Below, piece by piece: positions 24,518 through 32,849 of a DNA stretch of 64,000 nucleotides; the stretch's first letter is position 1; each line of letters opens with the position of its first letter. This DNA comes from Aquimarina megaterium XH134 (GTDB lineage: Bacteria; Bacteroidota; Bacteroidia; Flavobacteriales; Flavobacteriaceae). The stretch is from contig NZ_JACB01000031.1 in NCBI RefSeq assembly GCF_000520975.1, positions 180,534-244,533 of the forward strand, given 5' to 3'. The position numbers were made by a program, and so were the translations under genes. Under the pieces are notes generated by a model, which had not been told where the DNA came from, searched no databases, and saw only the letters and a program-made list of their open reading frames with translations.

Positions 24518-25186
24518 ATGAGTGCAATCTGGTTTTTTGAGGATTCAGATCTCTTTAAGGTATTATGCCCTCATAAGTTTAAAAGGTATAAGAAAGATCA
24601 CGACTTTGATGCTTACCGAAAGAACGACTATATTTATTTTGAAGAAGATTCTGCAAACAAAGTATATCTTATAGAAAAAGGAAAAGTAAAAATTGGATAC
24701 TATGCAGAAGATGGATACGAAGTAATAAAAGCGATCCTTACCCGGGGAGAAATTTTTGGAGAAAAAGCAATTCTTGGAGAAAATAAAAGAACAGAGTTTG
24801 CGCAATCTGTCGATAATACAACTTCTATTTGTCCTATTGGTGTAGAAACCATGCATGGACTCATGCGCGAGAATCAATCTTTTAGTCTTAGAATCTATAA
24901 ATTTATTGGTATGCGTTTTAAACGCTTAGAAAGAAGACTACAGTTACTGCTTTTTAAAGATACCAAAACAAGATTGTTAGAGTTCTTAAATGAGCTTAAA
25001 GAAGACTACGGGCATTGTTGCCCATATACAGGAGATATGGTAATAGAACATCCTTATACCCAAAAAGATATAGCTCATCTTATCGGTACATCGAGACCAA
25101 CCTTAAACATTATTCTTAACGAATTAAAGGAATCTAACGTCATAGATTTTAATAGAAAAGAGATTCGATTAAAAAATGTTGCCTAA
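24518..25186 (+). CDS. Crp/Fnr family transcriptional regulator
   Basis: A 222-residue protein. An N-terminal cNMP-binding beta-roll (about residues 25-130, with KVYLIEKGKVKIGYYAEDGYE and RGEIFGEKAILG) is followed by the dimer helix and a C-terminal helix-turn-helix (YTQKDIAHLIGTSRPTLNIILNELK, read as two parts). Cysteines are few and do not form an Fnr-type N-terminal cluster. The effector is unknown. It may control the lipoprotein gene 72 nt downstream, or genes elsewhere. Confidence 0.9.
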   Translation: MSAIWFFEDSDLFKVLCPHKFKRYKKDHDFDAYRKNDYIYFEEDSANKVYLIEKGKVKIGYYAEDGYEVIKAILTRGEIFGEKAILGENKRTEFAQSVDNTTSICPIGVETMHGLMRENQSFSLRIYKFIGMRFKRLERRLQLLLFKDTKTRLLEFLNELKEDYGHCCPYTGDMVIEHPYTQKDIAHLIGTSRPTLNIILNELKESNVIDFNRKEIRLKNVA

Positions 25187-25204
25187 TGTTAGGTGGCTAA
25201 CATT
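25185..25204 (+). terminator. Hairpin directly after the Crp-family stop codon
   Basis: AATGTTAG-GTGG-CTAACATT, 8-bp arms, starts inside the stop codon of the regulator gene and is followed by TTAAAA. A weak terminator or an operator; only the symmetry is certain. Confidence 0.45.
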
Positions 25205-25258
25205 TTAAAAACTTCAATGTCGTTAATTTTATGATCTAATAATCATAAAAAAAAAGCG

Positions 25259-26167
25259 ATGTTTAAAAAAGCAATTATAGGTACTCTGATTATAGGATGT
25301 GTTTTTTCTTCCTGTAACAATGATGATGATTCTGGAAATGTACCTACAGAATCGAATTTAACTCTTAATCTTAGTGGATTAGAAGACCTAGGAAGCGATT
25401 ACCTTTATGAAGGATGGATTATCGTTAATGAAGCTCCGGTTTCTACAGGAACATTTTCTGTAAATAGTGCGGGAGAATTATCTAGCACTTCTTTCATGGT
25501 AAATACAGAATCACTTAAGGCAGCGGCGGCTTTTGTATTAACAATAGAGCCTAATCCTGATCCAAACCCGGCACCATCGGATACAAAACTATTAAAAGGC
25601 GATTTTGGAACTGGTAATACAGCAACAGTAGGGTTAGGGCCTGTAGGAGAAGGAGATTTTTCAGCTTCGGCAGGAGGATTTTTCTTAAGAACCCCAACAG
25701 ATGAGGCTTCAGGAACTGCTAATAATGGGAATGATCAATTTGGAGTATGGTTTGGTACTCCAGGGATGCCACCAGCAGCGAATTTAACTTTACCAGTTCT
25801 TGATGCAGGATGGAAATATGAAGGTTGGGTAGTAGCAGATGGAGTACCTCTTTCTACAGGAACATTTACAATGAATAATACTGCAGATGATAATGCAGGA
25901 GCCCTTAACGGGTTTAGTGAGACCGCTTCTAATGGCCCACAATTACCAGGAGAAGACTTTTTTAGAAATGCTCCAGACGGAGTAACATTTCCATTAGATG
26001 TTAGAGGAAAAACGGTTGTGATTTCTGTAGAACCATTTCCAGATAATTCAACAGCACCATTTTTGTTGAAACCTTTGGTGGGTACAGCTGGTACAGATAC
26101 CGCACCTACTAGTTATACCTTTGAGCTTAATAGTGCTTCATTTCCTTCGGGAAGTGTAACAAGATAA
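25259..26167 (+). CDS. Lipoprotein with two RskA-like domains
   Basis: A 302-residue lipoprotein: signal FKKAIIGTLIIGCVFSSC with Cys at about 19, then an Asp-rich linker (NNDDDSGN). Two internal repeats are evident: DYLYEGWIIVNEAPVSTGTF (about residues 47-66) and WKYEGWVVADGVPLSTGTF (about 182-200). Each is followed by a matched segment ending in VLTIEPNPDPNPAPS or VVISVEPFPDNSTAPF, and then a LLKG/LLKP strand. The YEGW-x-V/I-x2-G/A-P-x-STG-F pattern resembles the extracytoplasmic domain of anti-sigma-K factor RskA. The protein is surface or periplasmic; the role is unknown. It is probably read with or next to the Crp regulator. Confidence 0.8.
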   Translation: MFKKAIIGTLIIGCVFSSCNNDDDSGNVPTESNLTLNLSGLEDLGSDYLYEGWIIVNEAPVSTGTFSVNSAGELSSTSFMVNTESLKAAAAFVLTIEPNPDPNPAPSDTKLLKGDFGTGNTATVGLGPVGEGDFSASAGGFFLRTPTDEASGTANNGNDQFGVWFGTPGMPPAANLTLPVLDAGWKYEGWVVADGVPLSTGTFTMNNTADDNAGALNGFSETASNGPQLPGEDFFRNAPDGVTFPLDVRGKTVVISVEPFPDNSTAPFLLKPLVGTAGTDTAPTSYTFELNSASFPSGSVTR

Positions 26168-26195
26168 TAGTTCATTGTTATTTTTTGTTAGTTTT

Positions 26196-26220
26196 AAAGC
26201 GCAATCTTTGATTGCGCTTT
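26196..26220 (+). terminator. Terminator behind the RskA-like lipoprotein
   Basis: AAAGCGCAAT-CTTTG-ATTGCGCTTT, 10-bp perfect arms, followed by ATTAATTTT. It lies 29 nt after the stop codon. Confidence 0.85.
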
Positions 26221-26411
26221 ATTAATTTTAAGAGAAGCCAGTATTTTAAAAAAATGAAGTCTGTATCATAGCTTAGATGTAGAGCCATTTATTTATATAA
26301 CTTTGTAAGGTGGCTCAGGATTTTGTTACTAACCAAAATATCTACGGCTATAGATAAAAAAAATCAAATGAATTCATGATATGAGTTCTGAAAAACAAAA
26401 GATTTAGATAG

Positions 26412-26972
26412 ATGAAGTTTAATAAAAAGAACATCTCTAATGTGATTTTTGCAATCATATTAATTTTATTTTTTATTCCTAATACAAGAGGAATGATGCA
26501 AATATTTTTAACCAGAATCTTCTCTTTTAGTCCAGGGATAGTAAAAGTAGAAGAAAGAACACAAGTAGCATCATATGATTGGAAATTACATGGAGTAAAT
26601 ACAGAATCTACTAATTTTAATACAGCCAAAGACAAAGTCGTTTTAATCAATTATTGGGCTACATGGTGCCCTCCTTGTATCGCAGAAATGCCTTCTTTGC
26701 AAAAATTATATAACGATTATAAAGATGAAGTGGTGTTTCTCTTTGTAACTACAGATGATGATCCAGAATTAAATAAATTTATGAAGAATAAAAACTATAG
26801 TTATCCTATCTATAGATCATTATCAGAACACCCAAAACCTTTTGTGAGTAAAACGATACCTGCAACATATTTGTTAGATAAAAAAGGAAACATCATTATT
26901 GATAAAGTTGGTGCAGCAGACTGGAACAGTACCAAAGTAAGAGAAACTATCGATAATCTATTAGCCGAATAG
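26412..26972 (+). CDS. TlpA-family membrane-anchored thioredoxin
   Basis: A 186-residue protein with an N-terminal membrane anchor (ISNVIFAIILILFFIP, about residues 8-23) and a periplasmic thioredoxin fold. The active site WATWCPPCIAEMPSL carries the redox pair CPPC (about residues 84-87), with the cis-proline region FVSKTIPATYLLDKKGNI. Such proteins reduce or isomerise disulfides, often for cytochrome c assembly. It is convergent to crtZ with only 3 nt between the stops. No cytochrome c biogenesis gene is adjacent. Confidence 0.9.
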   Translation: MKFNKKNISNVIFAIILILFFIPNTRGMMQIFLTRIFSFSPGIVKVEERTQVASYDWKLHGVNTESTNFNTAKDKVVLINYWATWCPPCIAEMPSLQKLYNDYKDEVVFLFVTTDDDPELNKFMKNKNYSYPIYRSLSEHPKPFVSKTIPATYLLDKKGNIIIDKVGAADWNSTKVRETIDNLLAE

Positions 26973-26975
26973 AAT

Positions 26976-27443
26976 CTATTTTTTAAAATATTTAAAAGGA
27001 ACCACTAACATACCAAAGCATTCTCCCTTTTCTTTTTTTATATTTTTATGATGCATTTTATGAGCTCTTCTTACTCCTTTGGCATACCAATTGCTCGTTT
27101 TTCTGAATAGTTTGAAACGCTGATGTATAAAAATGTCATGTACTACAAAATAAGCAATACCATAGGCTAGAATACCCAGGCCTATTGCTCTGCCTACCCA
27201 AAATGTCTGCGCATCGTGAAATAAAATGCAAGACATACTAACAATAGCATAGAATACAAAGAACAAATCATTGCGTTCCCACCAACTGCCATGATCTTTA
27301 TGATGATGATCCTTATGTAGTGACCATAAAAAACCATGCATTACATATTTATGAGTAAACCATGCCATAAACTCCATGATAGAGAAGGCAGCAAGAAAAA
27401 CTAATATTTGGATAAAAATTTTCACAACATAGGTTTTATACAA
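26976..27443 (-). CDS. crtZ: Beta-carotene hydroxylase
   Basis: A 155-residue membrane di-iron hydroxylase. It adds 3-OH groups to beta-carotene rings to give zeaxanthin. The histidine clusters are EFMAWFTHKYVMHGFLW, HKDHHHKDHG, HDIFIHQRF and HKMHHK, as in the fatty-acid hydroxylase superfamily. Four hydrophobic segments surround them. It is last in the crtI-crtB-crtZ group, 8 nt behind crtB. Its beta-carotene substrate needs a lycopene cyclase, which is not in the window. Confidence 0.93.
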   Translation of the reverse strand: MYKTYVVKIFIQILVFLAAFSIMEFMAWFTHKYVMHGFLWSLHKDHHHKDHGSWWERNDLFFVFYAIVSMSCILFHDAQTFWVGRAIGLGILAYGIAYFVVHDIFIHQRFKLFRKTSNWYAKGVRRAHKMHHKNIKKEKGECFGMLVVPFKYFKK

Positions 27444-27451
27444 AAATACGG

Positions 27452-28291
27452 CTAAATTAAGTTTAATCGATAGTCGAAATAGGATTTTGCTAATAATCCA
27501 AATTTTTGATAATTCGACACTCGTATACGTGTGCTTTTTATTTCTAAAGAAGGAGTTTTTTTAAGCTTATTTAATAATTTTTTATAATAAACGAATGCAG
27601 TATATACCCCAAATTTTGCTTCAACAGGAAGCTTTAGAATACCTTGTAACGCTTTATTAAAATCTTCTTCTATTTCTTTAATAATTTTAAGCTTAGAATC
27701 TTCATCGAGCTCGTTTAAATTTAGATTCGGAAAATAGGTTCTATTAAGATCTTCAAAATCTGCTTTTAGATCCCGTAAAAAATTAACCTTCTGAAAAGCA
27801 GAACCCAAATGCATCGCACTTTCTTTTAAAGTAGCATACTTTTCAGGATTTCCATTCACAAAAACTTTCAGACACATTAACCCAACCACATCTGCCGATC
27901 CATAAATATAATCTTTGTATTCTTGATCTGTTAAATATTTGGTTTTATGTAAATCTAGTCGCATACTTTTCATGAATGCTTCATATAGCTCTGGATTAAT
28001 GTTATATCGATGAACCGTCTTTTGAAAAGAATTAAGAATAGGATTTAAGCTAATTCTATTTTTGATTGCCTTGTACATTTCTTCTTCAAAATCATTAAAT
28101 AATTTCTCTTTATCATACTCGTGAAATGTATCTACAATTTCATCCGCAAATCTCACAAAACCATAAATATTGTATATATCCTGCCGTATAGAGCCTGATA
28201 ACATTTTTGAAGCAAGCGAAAATGATGTACTATACGAATTCGTAACAATTTTGCTACAACTTTGCGATACAGTATCAAAAATAGACTTCAT
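27452..28291 (-). CDS. crtB: Phytoene synthase
   Basis: A 279-residue squalene/phytoene synthase. It joins two geranylgeranyl diphosphates. The aspartate-rich regions are VRFADEIVDTF (about residues 45-55) and LRDLKADFEDLNRTYFP, and the middle signature is YIYGSADVVGLMCLKVF followed by AMHLGSAFQKVNFLRD. It lies 30 nt behind crtI and 8 nt before crtZ. Length is normal. GGPP synthase is not encoded nearby. Confidence 0.93.
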   Translation of the reverse strand: MKSIFDTVSQSCSKIVTNSYSTSFSLASKMLSGSIRQDIYNIYGFVRFADEIVDTFHEYDKEKLFNDFEEEMYKAIKNRISLNPILNSFQKTVHRYNINPELYEAFMKSMRLDLHKTKYLTDQEYKDYIYGSADVVGLMCLKVFVNGNPEKYATLKESAMHLGSAFQKVNFLRDLKADFEDLNRTYFPNLNLNELDEDSKLKIIKEIEEDFNKALQGILKLPVEAKFGVYTAFVYYKKLLNKLKKTPSLEIKSTRIRVSNYQKFGLLAKSYFDYRLNLI

Positions 28292-28321
28292 AGAATAGAG
28301 TTTAAGGTTTAATTGAGTTTG

Positions 28322-29818
28322 TTATATTGGTATACTATGTTTTAACTTTTTATCATACTGGTAATGATTCTGAATTAATCCTGCAACCAGTTTTCCTGAA
28401 ATCAAAGATGGGGGTACACCCGGACCAGGAACAGTAAGTTGCCCAGTAAAAAATAGATCTTGTACTTTTTTACTTTTTAACTTAGGTCTAAGGAAAGCAG
28501 TTTGCAAAAGTGTATTAGCCATCCCGTATGCATTTCCTTTGTAAGAATTATATTCTTTTATAAAGTCTTTAATGCAAAAGGACTCTTTAAAGATAATGTT
28601 ATTTCGAACATTTTGATTTGTAAGTGCTTCAAAACGAGTTATGATTTTATCAAAATACCGTTCTCTTAATTCGTTGGTATCTTCTATTCCAGGAGCCAAT
28701 GGGATAAGGAAAAATCCATTTTCTTTACCTTCGGGAGCAGATTTTGGATCTGTTAAAGAAGTAAAATTGGCATAAAACAAAGGATCTTCAGTCCATTTAG
28801 GAGTATCATAAATATCTTTGGTATGTTGTTCAAAATCGGTATCAAAAAATAAATTGTGATGGTTAATATTTTGTAATTTTTTATCAAATCCCACATAAAA
28901 GAGCAAAGAAGAAGGAGCAAAAGTTTTGCGCTCCCAATATTTTTCAGAATATTGTCGATACTCTGGTGGCAGTAATGTTTCTCCGTGATGATAATCTGCT
29001 CCACATAATACAATATCGGCATCTATTTTTTCGGCATTTACAATAATACCTTTAGCGCAACTGTTTTTGATTACTATTTTTTCGACAGATGCATTGGTAT
29101 GAATGGTTACGCCTAGTGACCTGGCCAATTCTTCAATCCCTTCTATAACACTATACATTCCACCTCTGGGATGCCAGGTTCCCAGTCCAAAATCAGCATA
29201 GTTCATAAAACTATAAAAAGCTGGAGTATCACTGGGTTTCGCACCTAAGAACAGTACAGGGAACTCTAGAATTTGGATTAACTTTTTACTTTTAAAATCT
29301 TTACGAATCTCTTTAGAAATGGTACTAAAAAATTGACCTACTCTTAAAATTGTTTCTTTTGTAACAAGTTCTAATAAAGAAACTCCTGGTCGATACACCA
29401 AATCTTTAATTGCAATCTCATAATTATTCTGCGCAGTTTTGATGAATTTTTGTAGTTTAATCGAACTTCCTTTTTCTTCAGCTTCAAAGGTTTCGTATAT
29501 TTTTTCTAAGGAATCACCAATCGCAATGCTTTCATTGTTTTTAAAAAAAACTTTATAGGCAGGATGTAATTTATCTAGTGTATAATAATCAGAGGCAGAC
29601 TTATCAAAATCTCTAAAAAAACGTTCAAATACATCAGGCATCCAATACCAGGAGGGGCCAGTATCGAATGTAAACCCTTCTTTTTTTAATTGCCCGGCTC
29701 TACCACCAATTGTTGCATTTTTTTCAAAAATAGTTACATCATATCCTAATTTAGCCAGATAGCACGATGCAGAAAGCGATGAAAACCCAGAACCGATGAT
29801 TACTATCTTTTTAGACAT
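28322..29818 (-). CDS. crtI: Phytoene desaturase
   Basis: A 498-residue FAD-dependent CrtI. The N-terminal dinucleotide-binding motif is IIGSGFSSLSASCYLAKLGYDVTIFEKN-like (GSGxSSL, residues about 8-13), then GGRAGQLKKEGFTFDTGPSW, the CrtI signature. The C-terminal GQLTVPGPGVPPSLISGKLVA is the bacterial-type phytoene dehydrogenase signature. It converts phytoene to lycopene. It follows the MerR-type regulator by 19 nt, so regulator and enzymes seem to share a message. Confidence 0.95.
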   Translation of the reverse strand: MSKKIVIIGSGFSSLSASCYLAKLGYDVTIFEKNATIGGRAGQLKKEGFTFDTGPSWYWMPDVFERFFRDFDKSASDYYTLDKLHPAYKVFFKNNESIAIGDSLEKIYETFEAEEKGSSIKLQKFIKTAQNNYEIAIKDLVYRPGVSLLELVTKETILRVGQFFSTISKEIRKDFKSKKLIQILEFPVLFLGAKPSDTPAFYSFMNYADFGLGTWHPRGGMYSVIEGIEELARSLGVTIHTNASVEKIVIKNSCAKGIIVNAEKIDADIVLCGADYHHGETLLPPEYRQYSEKYWERKTFAPSSLLFYVGFDKKLQNINHHNLFFDTDFEQHTKDIYDTPKWTEDPLFYANFTSLTDPKSAPEGKENGFFLIPLAPGIEDTNELRERYFDKIITRFEALTNQNVRNNIIFKESFCIKDFIKEYNSYKGNAYGMANTLLQTAFLRPKLKSKKVQDLFFTGQLTVPGPGVPPSLISGKLVAGLIQNHYQYDKKLKHSIPI

Positions 29819-29837
29819 AACTGAAATAATTATAAAA

Positions 29838-30734
29838 TTAAAGCTCAGAAATTAATGAGCTAATCGATTCAAAATAACGATGGTTGTGTCCCGTATGGTT
29901 AGAAATATGTATGATTTGTTTGCCTAACATCCATAGCTCATTGACTCTATTGGCGCATACAATTGTATTAAAATCTTCAAGGTATTTTCTGATATTGTCT
30001 TTTTCTGGTCTAATAGTAAAATAGGATATAAACACAACATCATCATGAAAAGAAAGCATATTTGGTAAACTATCTAAAGGAATGCTCGGACCCAGATAAA
30101 TAGCCTTATACCCATGCAATAGTATTTCGTAATTAATATATAATAAGCCTAATTCATGTATTTCATTTTCTGGAAGAAACAAAATAAAAGCCCTATCAGT
30201 TTTGGTAGGTTTAGAATATTGAAGCTTTTCAATATTTAGTAATAGCTTTTGCTTTATTAAATTAGAAACAAAATGCTCATGTGCAGGACTAATGGTATCT
30301 GTCTGCCATAATAATCCTATTTCTTTTAATAAAGGAATAAAAATATCAACAAAAATTTCTTTAAAATTTCTTTTGCTTTCTAGTTGAGAATATGTCTCTA
30401 AAAATAACTCGAGATCATAATTTAACATTGCAATTTTAAAGGAGTTTATAGCCTGATTTTTAACGCTATTGTCAGATACAATACTCCTTACATATTCATT
30501 AATTTCTTCTGTATCTAATTTAGAAATCCTGGATATCTTGTACCCACTGTTTACCAAATAAGTAACATTAAGCAGCTTTTGAAGGTTTTTTAAATTGTAT
30601 GTCCTTATGTTGGTATTAGTACGATCTGGAGAAAGTAAATTGTATCTTTTTTCCCATATTCTTATAGTGTGTGCTTTTACACCACAAAGATTCTCTAAAT
30701 CTTTAATACTGAATGTTTGTTTAATATTGTTCAC
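29838..30734 (-). CDS. MerR-family regulator with B12-binding domain (CarH/LitR-like)
   Basis: A 298-residue protein. The N-terminal MerR helix-turn-helix is FSIKDLENLCGVKAHTIRIWEKRY (read from residue 8). A four-helix capping domain contains W-x9-EH (Trp143, Glu153-His154), the adenosylcobalamin signature of CarH photoreceptors. A Rossmann-like B12 domain follows with ENEIHELG, the D/ExHxxG motif with His193 as potential lower cobalt ligand. CarH binds DNA in the dark and releases it when light breaks the cobalt-carbon bond. I chose GTG at 30734 because the upstream residues (MLKTVHF...) are unlike MerR proteins and lie over the promoter. It heads the crt operon. Confidence 0.85.
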   Translation of the reverse strand: MNNIKQTFSIKDLENLCGVKAHTIRIWEKRYNLLSPDRTNTNIRTYNLKNLQKLLNVTYLVNSGYKISRISKLDTEEINEYVRSIVSDNSVKNQAINSFKIAMLNYDLELFLETYSQLESKRNFKEIFVDIFIPLLKEIGLLWQTDTISPAHEHFVSNLIKQKLLLNIEKLQYSKPTKTDRAFILFLPENEIHELGLLYINYEILLHGYKAIYLGPSIPLDSLPNMLSFHDDVVFISYFTIRPEKDNIRKYLEDFNTIVCANRVNELWMLGKQIIHISNHTGHNHRYFESISSLISEL

Positions 30735-30747
30735 TTTTTTTATAAAA

Positions 30748-30868
30748 TTGTTAAACAAAACTAAGAAAAAGAAAATACTTTTTTTTTCAAAAATTGTTAA
30801 AATAGTATCTTTTTGTGTTAAAAAATGAACAGTTTTTAGCAATTTGTTAATAATAACCAGAAGTTAAC
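30748..30868 (-). promoter_or_regulatory. crt/merR promoter with repeated TTGTTAA sites
   Basis: On the plus strand, TTGTTAA occurs at 30748, 30794 and 30844, GTGTTAA at 30815 and AGTTAAC at 30862. They point the same way with spacings of about 46, 21 and 29 nt. On the minus strand TAGTTTTG (30763-30756) fits the -7 element, with the start near 30751, covered by the first repeat. Such direct repeats fit binding by a MerR/CarH tetramer that switches off its own operon. The repeats are visible; the binding is inferred. Confidence 0.5.
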
Positions 30869-30954
30869 AGTGTTGTATTAAGATAGTTTGCAGTACTATA
30901 ATGTATAGTAAACCTTAGAGATACTACTTCACTGTATATTCTACAATAGAAGGT

Positions 30955-31512
30955 TTAGAAGAAGAAAATAGAAACATTAGTTTTTAAGAAGCGTAAAGCC
31001 TTGCTAATATGAATTTCGACAGTTTTAGTAGAGATACCTAAAATATCAGCTATTTCCTTGTGCTTTTTTTGTTCTAAACGACTTAGTTTAAATACTTCTC
31101 TGCATTTTTTAGGAAGCTGTTCGATAGCTTTTTCGAGTTTTAACCAATCAGAGTCTAATTGGTTTTCTTCTTCACTGCTATACATCTCAAATATGGCTTC
31201 CCATCTTAGAGAATCTAAAGCATCGTATTCTTTTTTTTGTTGCCGTAAATGCATTAGAAATTCATTATGACAAGCTCTGAAAAGGTAATTCTTTAAGGAT
31301 GTGGTTATTCGTATGGTTGATTTTTTTTCCCAAAGTCTAAGCAAAACATTTTGTACTAGATCCTCGGATAATGACGAATTATTAGAAAGTTTATAAACGT
31401 AATTATACAACCAGGAATAATATTGATTAAATATTATTTTGTAGCTGTCTTGATTTCCGTCTGTAAGCCCCTGAATCAGTAATTTTTCTATGTTTTGACT
31501 ATCTTTTTTCAT
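30955..31512 (-). CDS. ECF RNA polymerase sigma factor
   Basis: A 185-residue sigma-70 family protein without regions 1 and 3. Region 2: QDSYKIIFNQYYSWLYNYVYKL and LSEDLVQNVLLRLWEK. Region 4: AIEQLPKKCREVFKLSRLEQKKHKEIADILGISTKTVEIHISKAL, as two parts. This is the FecI-like group of Bacteroidota. The start at ATG 31512 is preferred to a GTG four codons upstream. It is transcribed away from the FecR and TonB-receptor genes, which start 89 nt off on the other strand, although in most Bacteroidota these are co-directional. It presumably activates them. Confidence 0.92.
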   Translation of the reverse strand: MKKDSQNIEKLLIQGLTDGNQDSYKIIFNQYYSWLYNYVYKLSNNSSLSEDLVQNVLLRLWEKKSTIRITTSLKNYLFRACHNEFLMHLRQQKKEYDALDSLRWEAIFEMYSSEEENQLDSDWLKLEKAIEQLPKKCREVFKLSRLEQKKHKEIADILGISTKTVEIHISKALRFLKTNVSIFFF

Positions 31513-31600
31513 TATAAAAATCACGGACTAAATTAAAAAAAATAAAATAAAGTAGGGGATTTATGGTTTTTCTGCATCTTTTAAATAGAAAAAATGAAGA

Positions 31601-32767
31601 ATGGATAATTATTTAACAGTAATTAAAAAATACCTGGAAGGAGATATTTCGCCATCAGATAGAGAAGCATTGCAACAATGGCTGGCCCAAGACCCTGAGC
31701 ATGAAATCCTTTTTAAGCAAGAAATAAAGAATTGGTATGCGACAAACGAAGAGCTACCAGCAGATCCTAATTTTGCGTATGATCGTTTCTTACATGCTAT
31801 TGATAAAAAAGAAACGAAGGTAATTAAACCAAAATCATGGTCTAGGATAGTAAAATACGCAGCAGTTTTGGGAGGAGTACTTCTTGGAGGGTATTATTAT
31901 ACTACCCAGAATGTTTCTACCGTTACAACAAGCCTCGATGTTGTCGAAGCTAATTCTTTACCTGTAGATAAAATTAAAATTGTTCAGGCAGATGGTACAG
32001 TCACGTATACTGATTTTAATGATAAAGCAGATATAATAAATGCAAGTGGTAATTTGATTGGTAAAAAAAATCAGGATCAATTTATTGTCCAGCCAGAGAG
32101 CGAGGTAACCGAAACCAGGTATATTGAAATCTCTATCCCCAAAGGAAAATTGTTTCAACTCACATTATCCGACGGAACCAAAGTATGGTTAAATGCGGCT
32201 AGTAGTCTAAAATTTCCACAACATTTTACGTCTACAAAAGAAAACAGAATAGTATATCTAAAAGGAGAAGCTTTTTTTGATGTTACCAAAAATAAAGCAC
32301 AACCGTTTATCGTAAAAACAGAAACTATAGATGTAGAAGTTTTAGGAACCCAGTTTAATGTATCGTCTTATACCGAAGATGCTACGGTAAAAACAACTTT
32401 GGTAGAAGGTGCTGTGGTTGTTAATGATCAAAATGAGAATACAAACTCATTACAGCTAGTACCTAATGATCAGGCAATTTTTAGTAAGGATAAAAAAGTT
32501 ATGCATAAACAAAAGGTGAATACATCATTATATACTTCCTGGATGGATAAAAAGATTATACTGCAAAACGAATCTTTTATAGACGCATTTAAAAGGATAG
32601 AGCGCAGCTATGATGTCTCGATAACAAGCCATAACAACAAATTAAACAATACACGTTTTACAGGAGAATTTGATGTAGAAAATATCGAAGAAATCCTGAA
32701 AACATTTTCAGAAACTTTAAAATTTACATATGAAATAAAAGGTAAGAATATTACAATCAATCCGTAA
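31601..32767 (+). CDS. FecR-family anti-sigma factor
   Basis: A 388-residue membrane protein. The N-terminal cytosolic part (DNYLTVIKKYLEGDISPSDREALQQWL) binds the sigma factor. One membrane segment follows at about residues 85-102 (VKYAAVLGGVLLGGYYY). The periplasmic FecR domain contains IPKGKLFQLTLSDGTKVWLNAASSLKFP, FVKTETIDVEVLGTQFNVSSY and VEGAVVV. The C-terminal DUF4974-like domain (SFIDAFKRIERSYDVSI, ENIEEILKTFSETLKF) contacts the receptor's STN domain. It passes a signal from the TonB receptor to the ECF sigma factor. Confidence 0.93.
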   Translation: MDNYLTVIKKYLEGDISPSDREALQQWLAQDPEHEILFKQEIKNWYATNEELPADPNFAYDRFLHAIDKKETKVIKPKSWSRIVKYAAVLGGVLLGGYYYTTQNVSTVTTSLDVVEANSLPVDKIKIVQADGTVTYTDFNDKADIINASGNLIGKKNQDQFIVQPESEVTETRYIEISIPKGKLFQLTLSDGTKVWLNAASSLKFPQHFTSTKENRIVYLKGEAFFDVTKNKAQPFIVKTETIDVEVLGTQFNVSSYTEDATVKTTLVEGAVVVNDQNENTNSLQLVPNDQAIFSKDKKVMHKQKVNTSLYTSWMDKKIILQNESFIDAFKRIERSYDVSITSHNNKLNNTRFTGEFDVENIEEILKTFSETLKFTYEIKGKNITINP

Positions 32768-32849
32768 AAAAAAGGAAGTGCTGCTACACTTCCCTTACTG
32801 ATTCGATTATTATTTAACTGAGTACTTAACAATCAAACTTTTCAAAAAT

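Noticed and set aside
32774..32793. Hairpin GGAAGTG-CTGCTA-CACTTCC after fecR
   Set aside because: It has a T run only on the minus strand, where no gene ends, so I do not call it a terminator.
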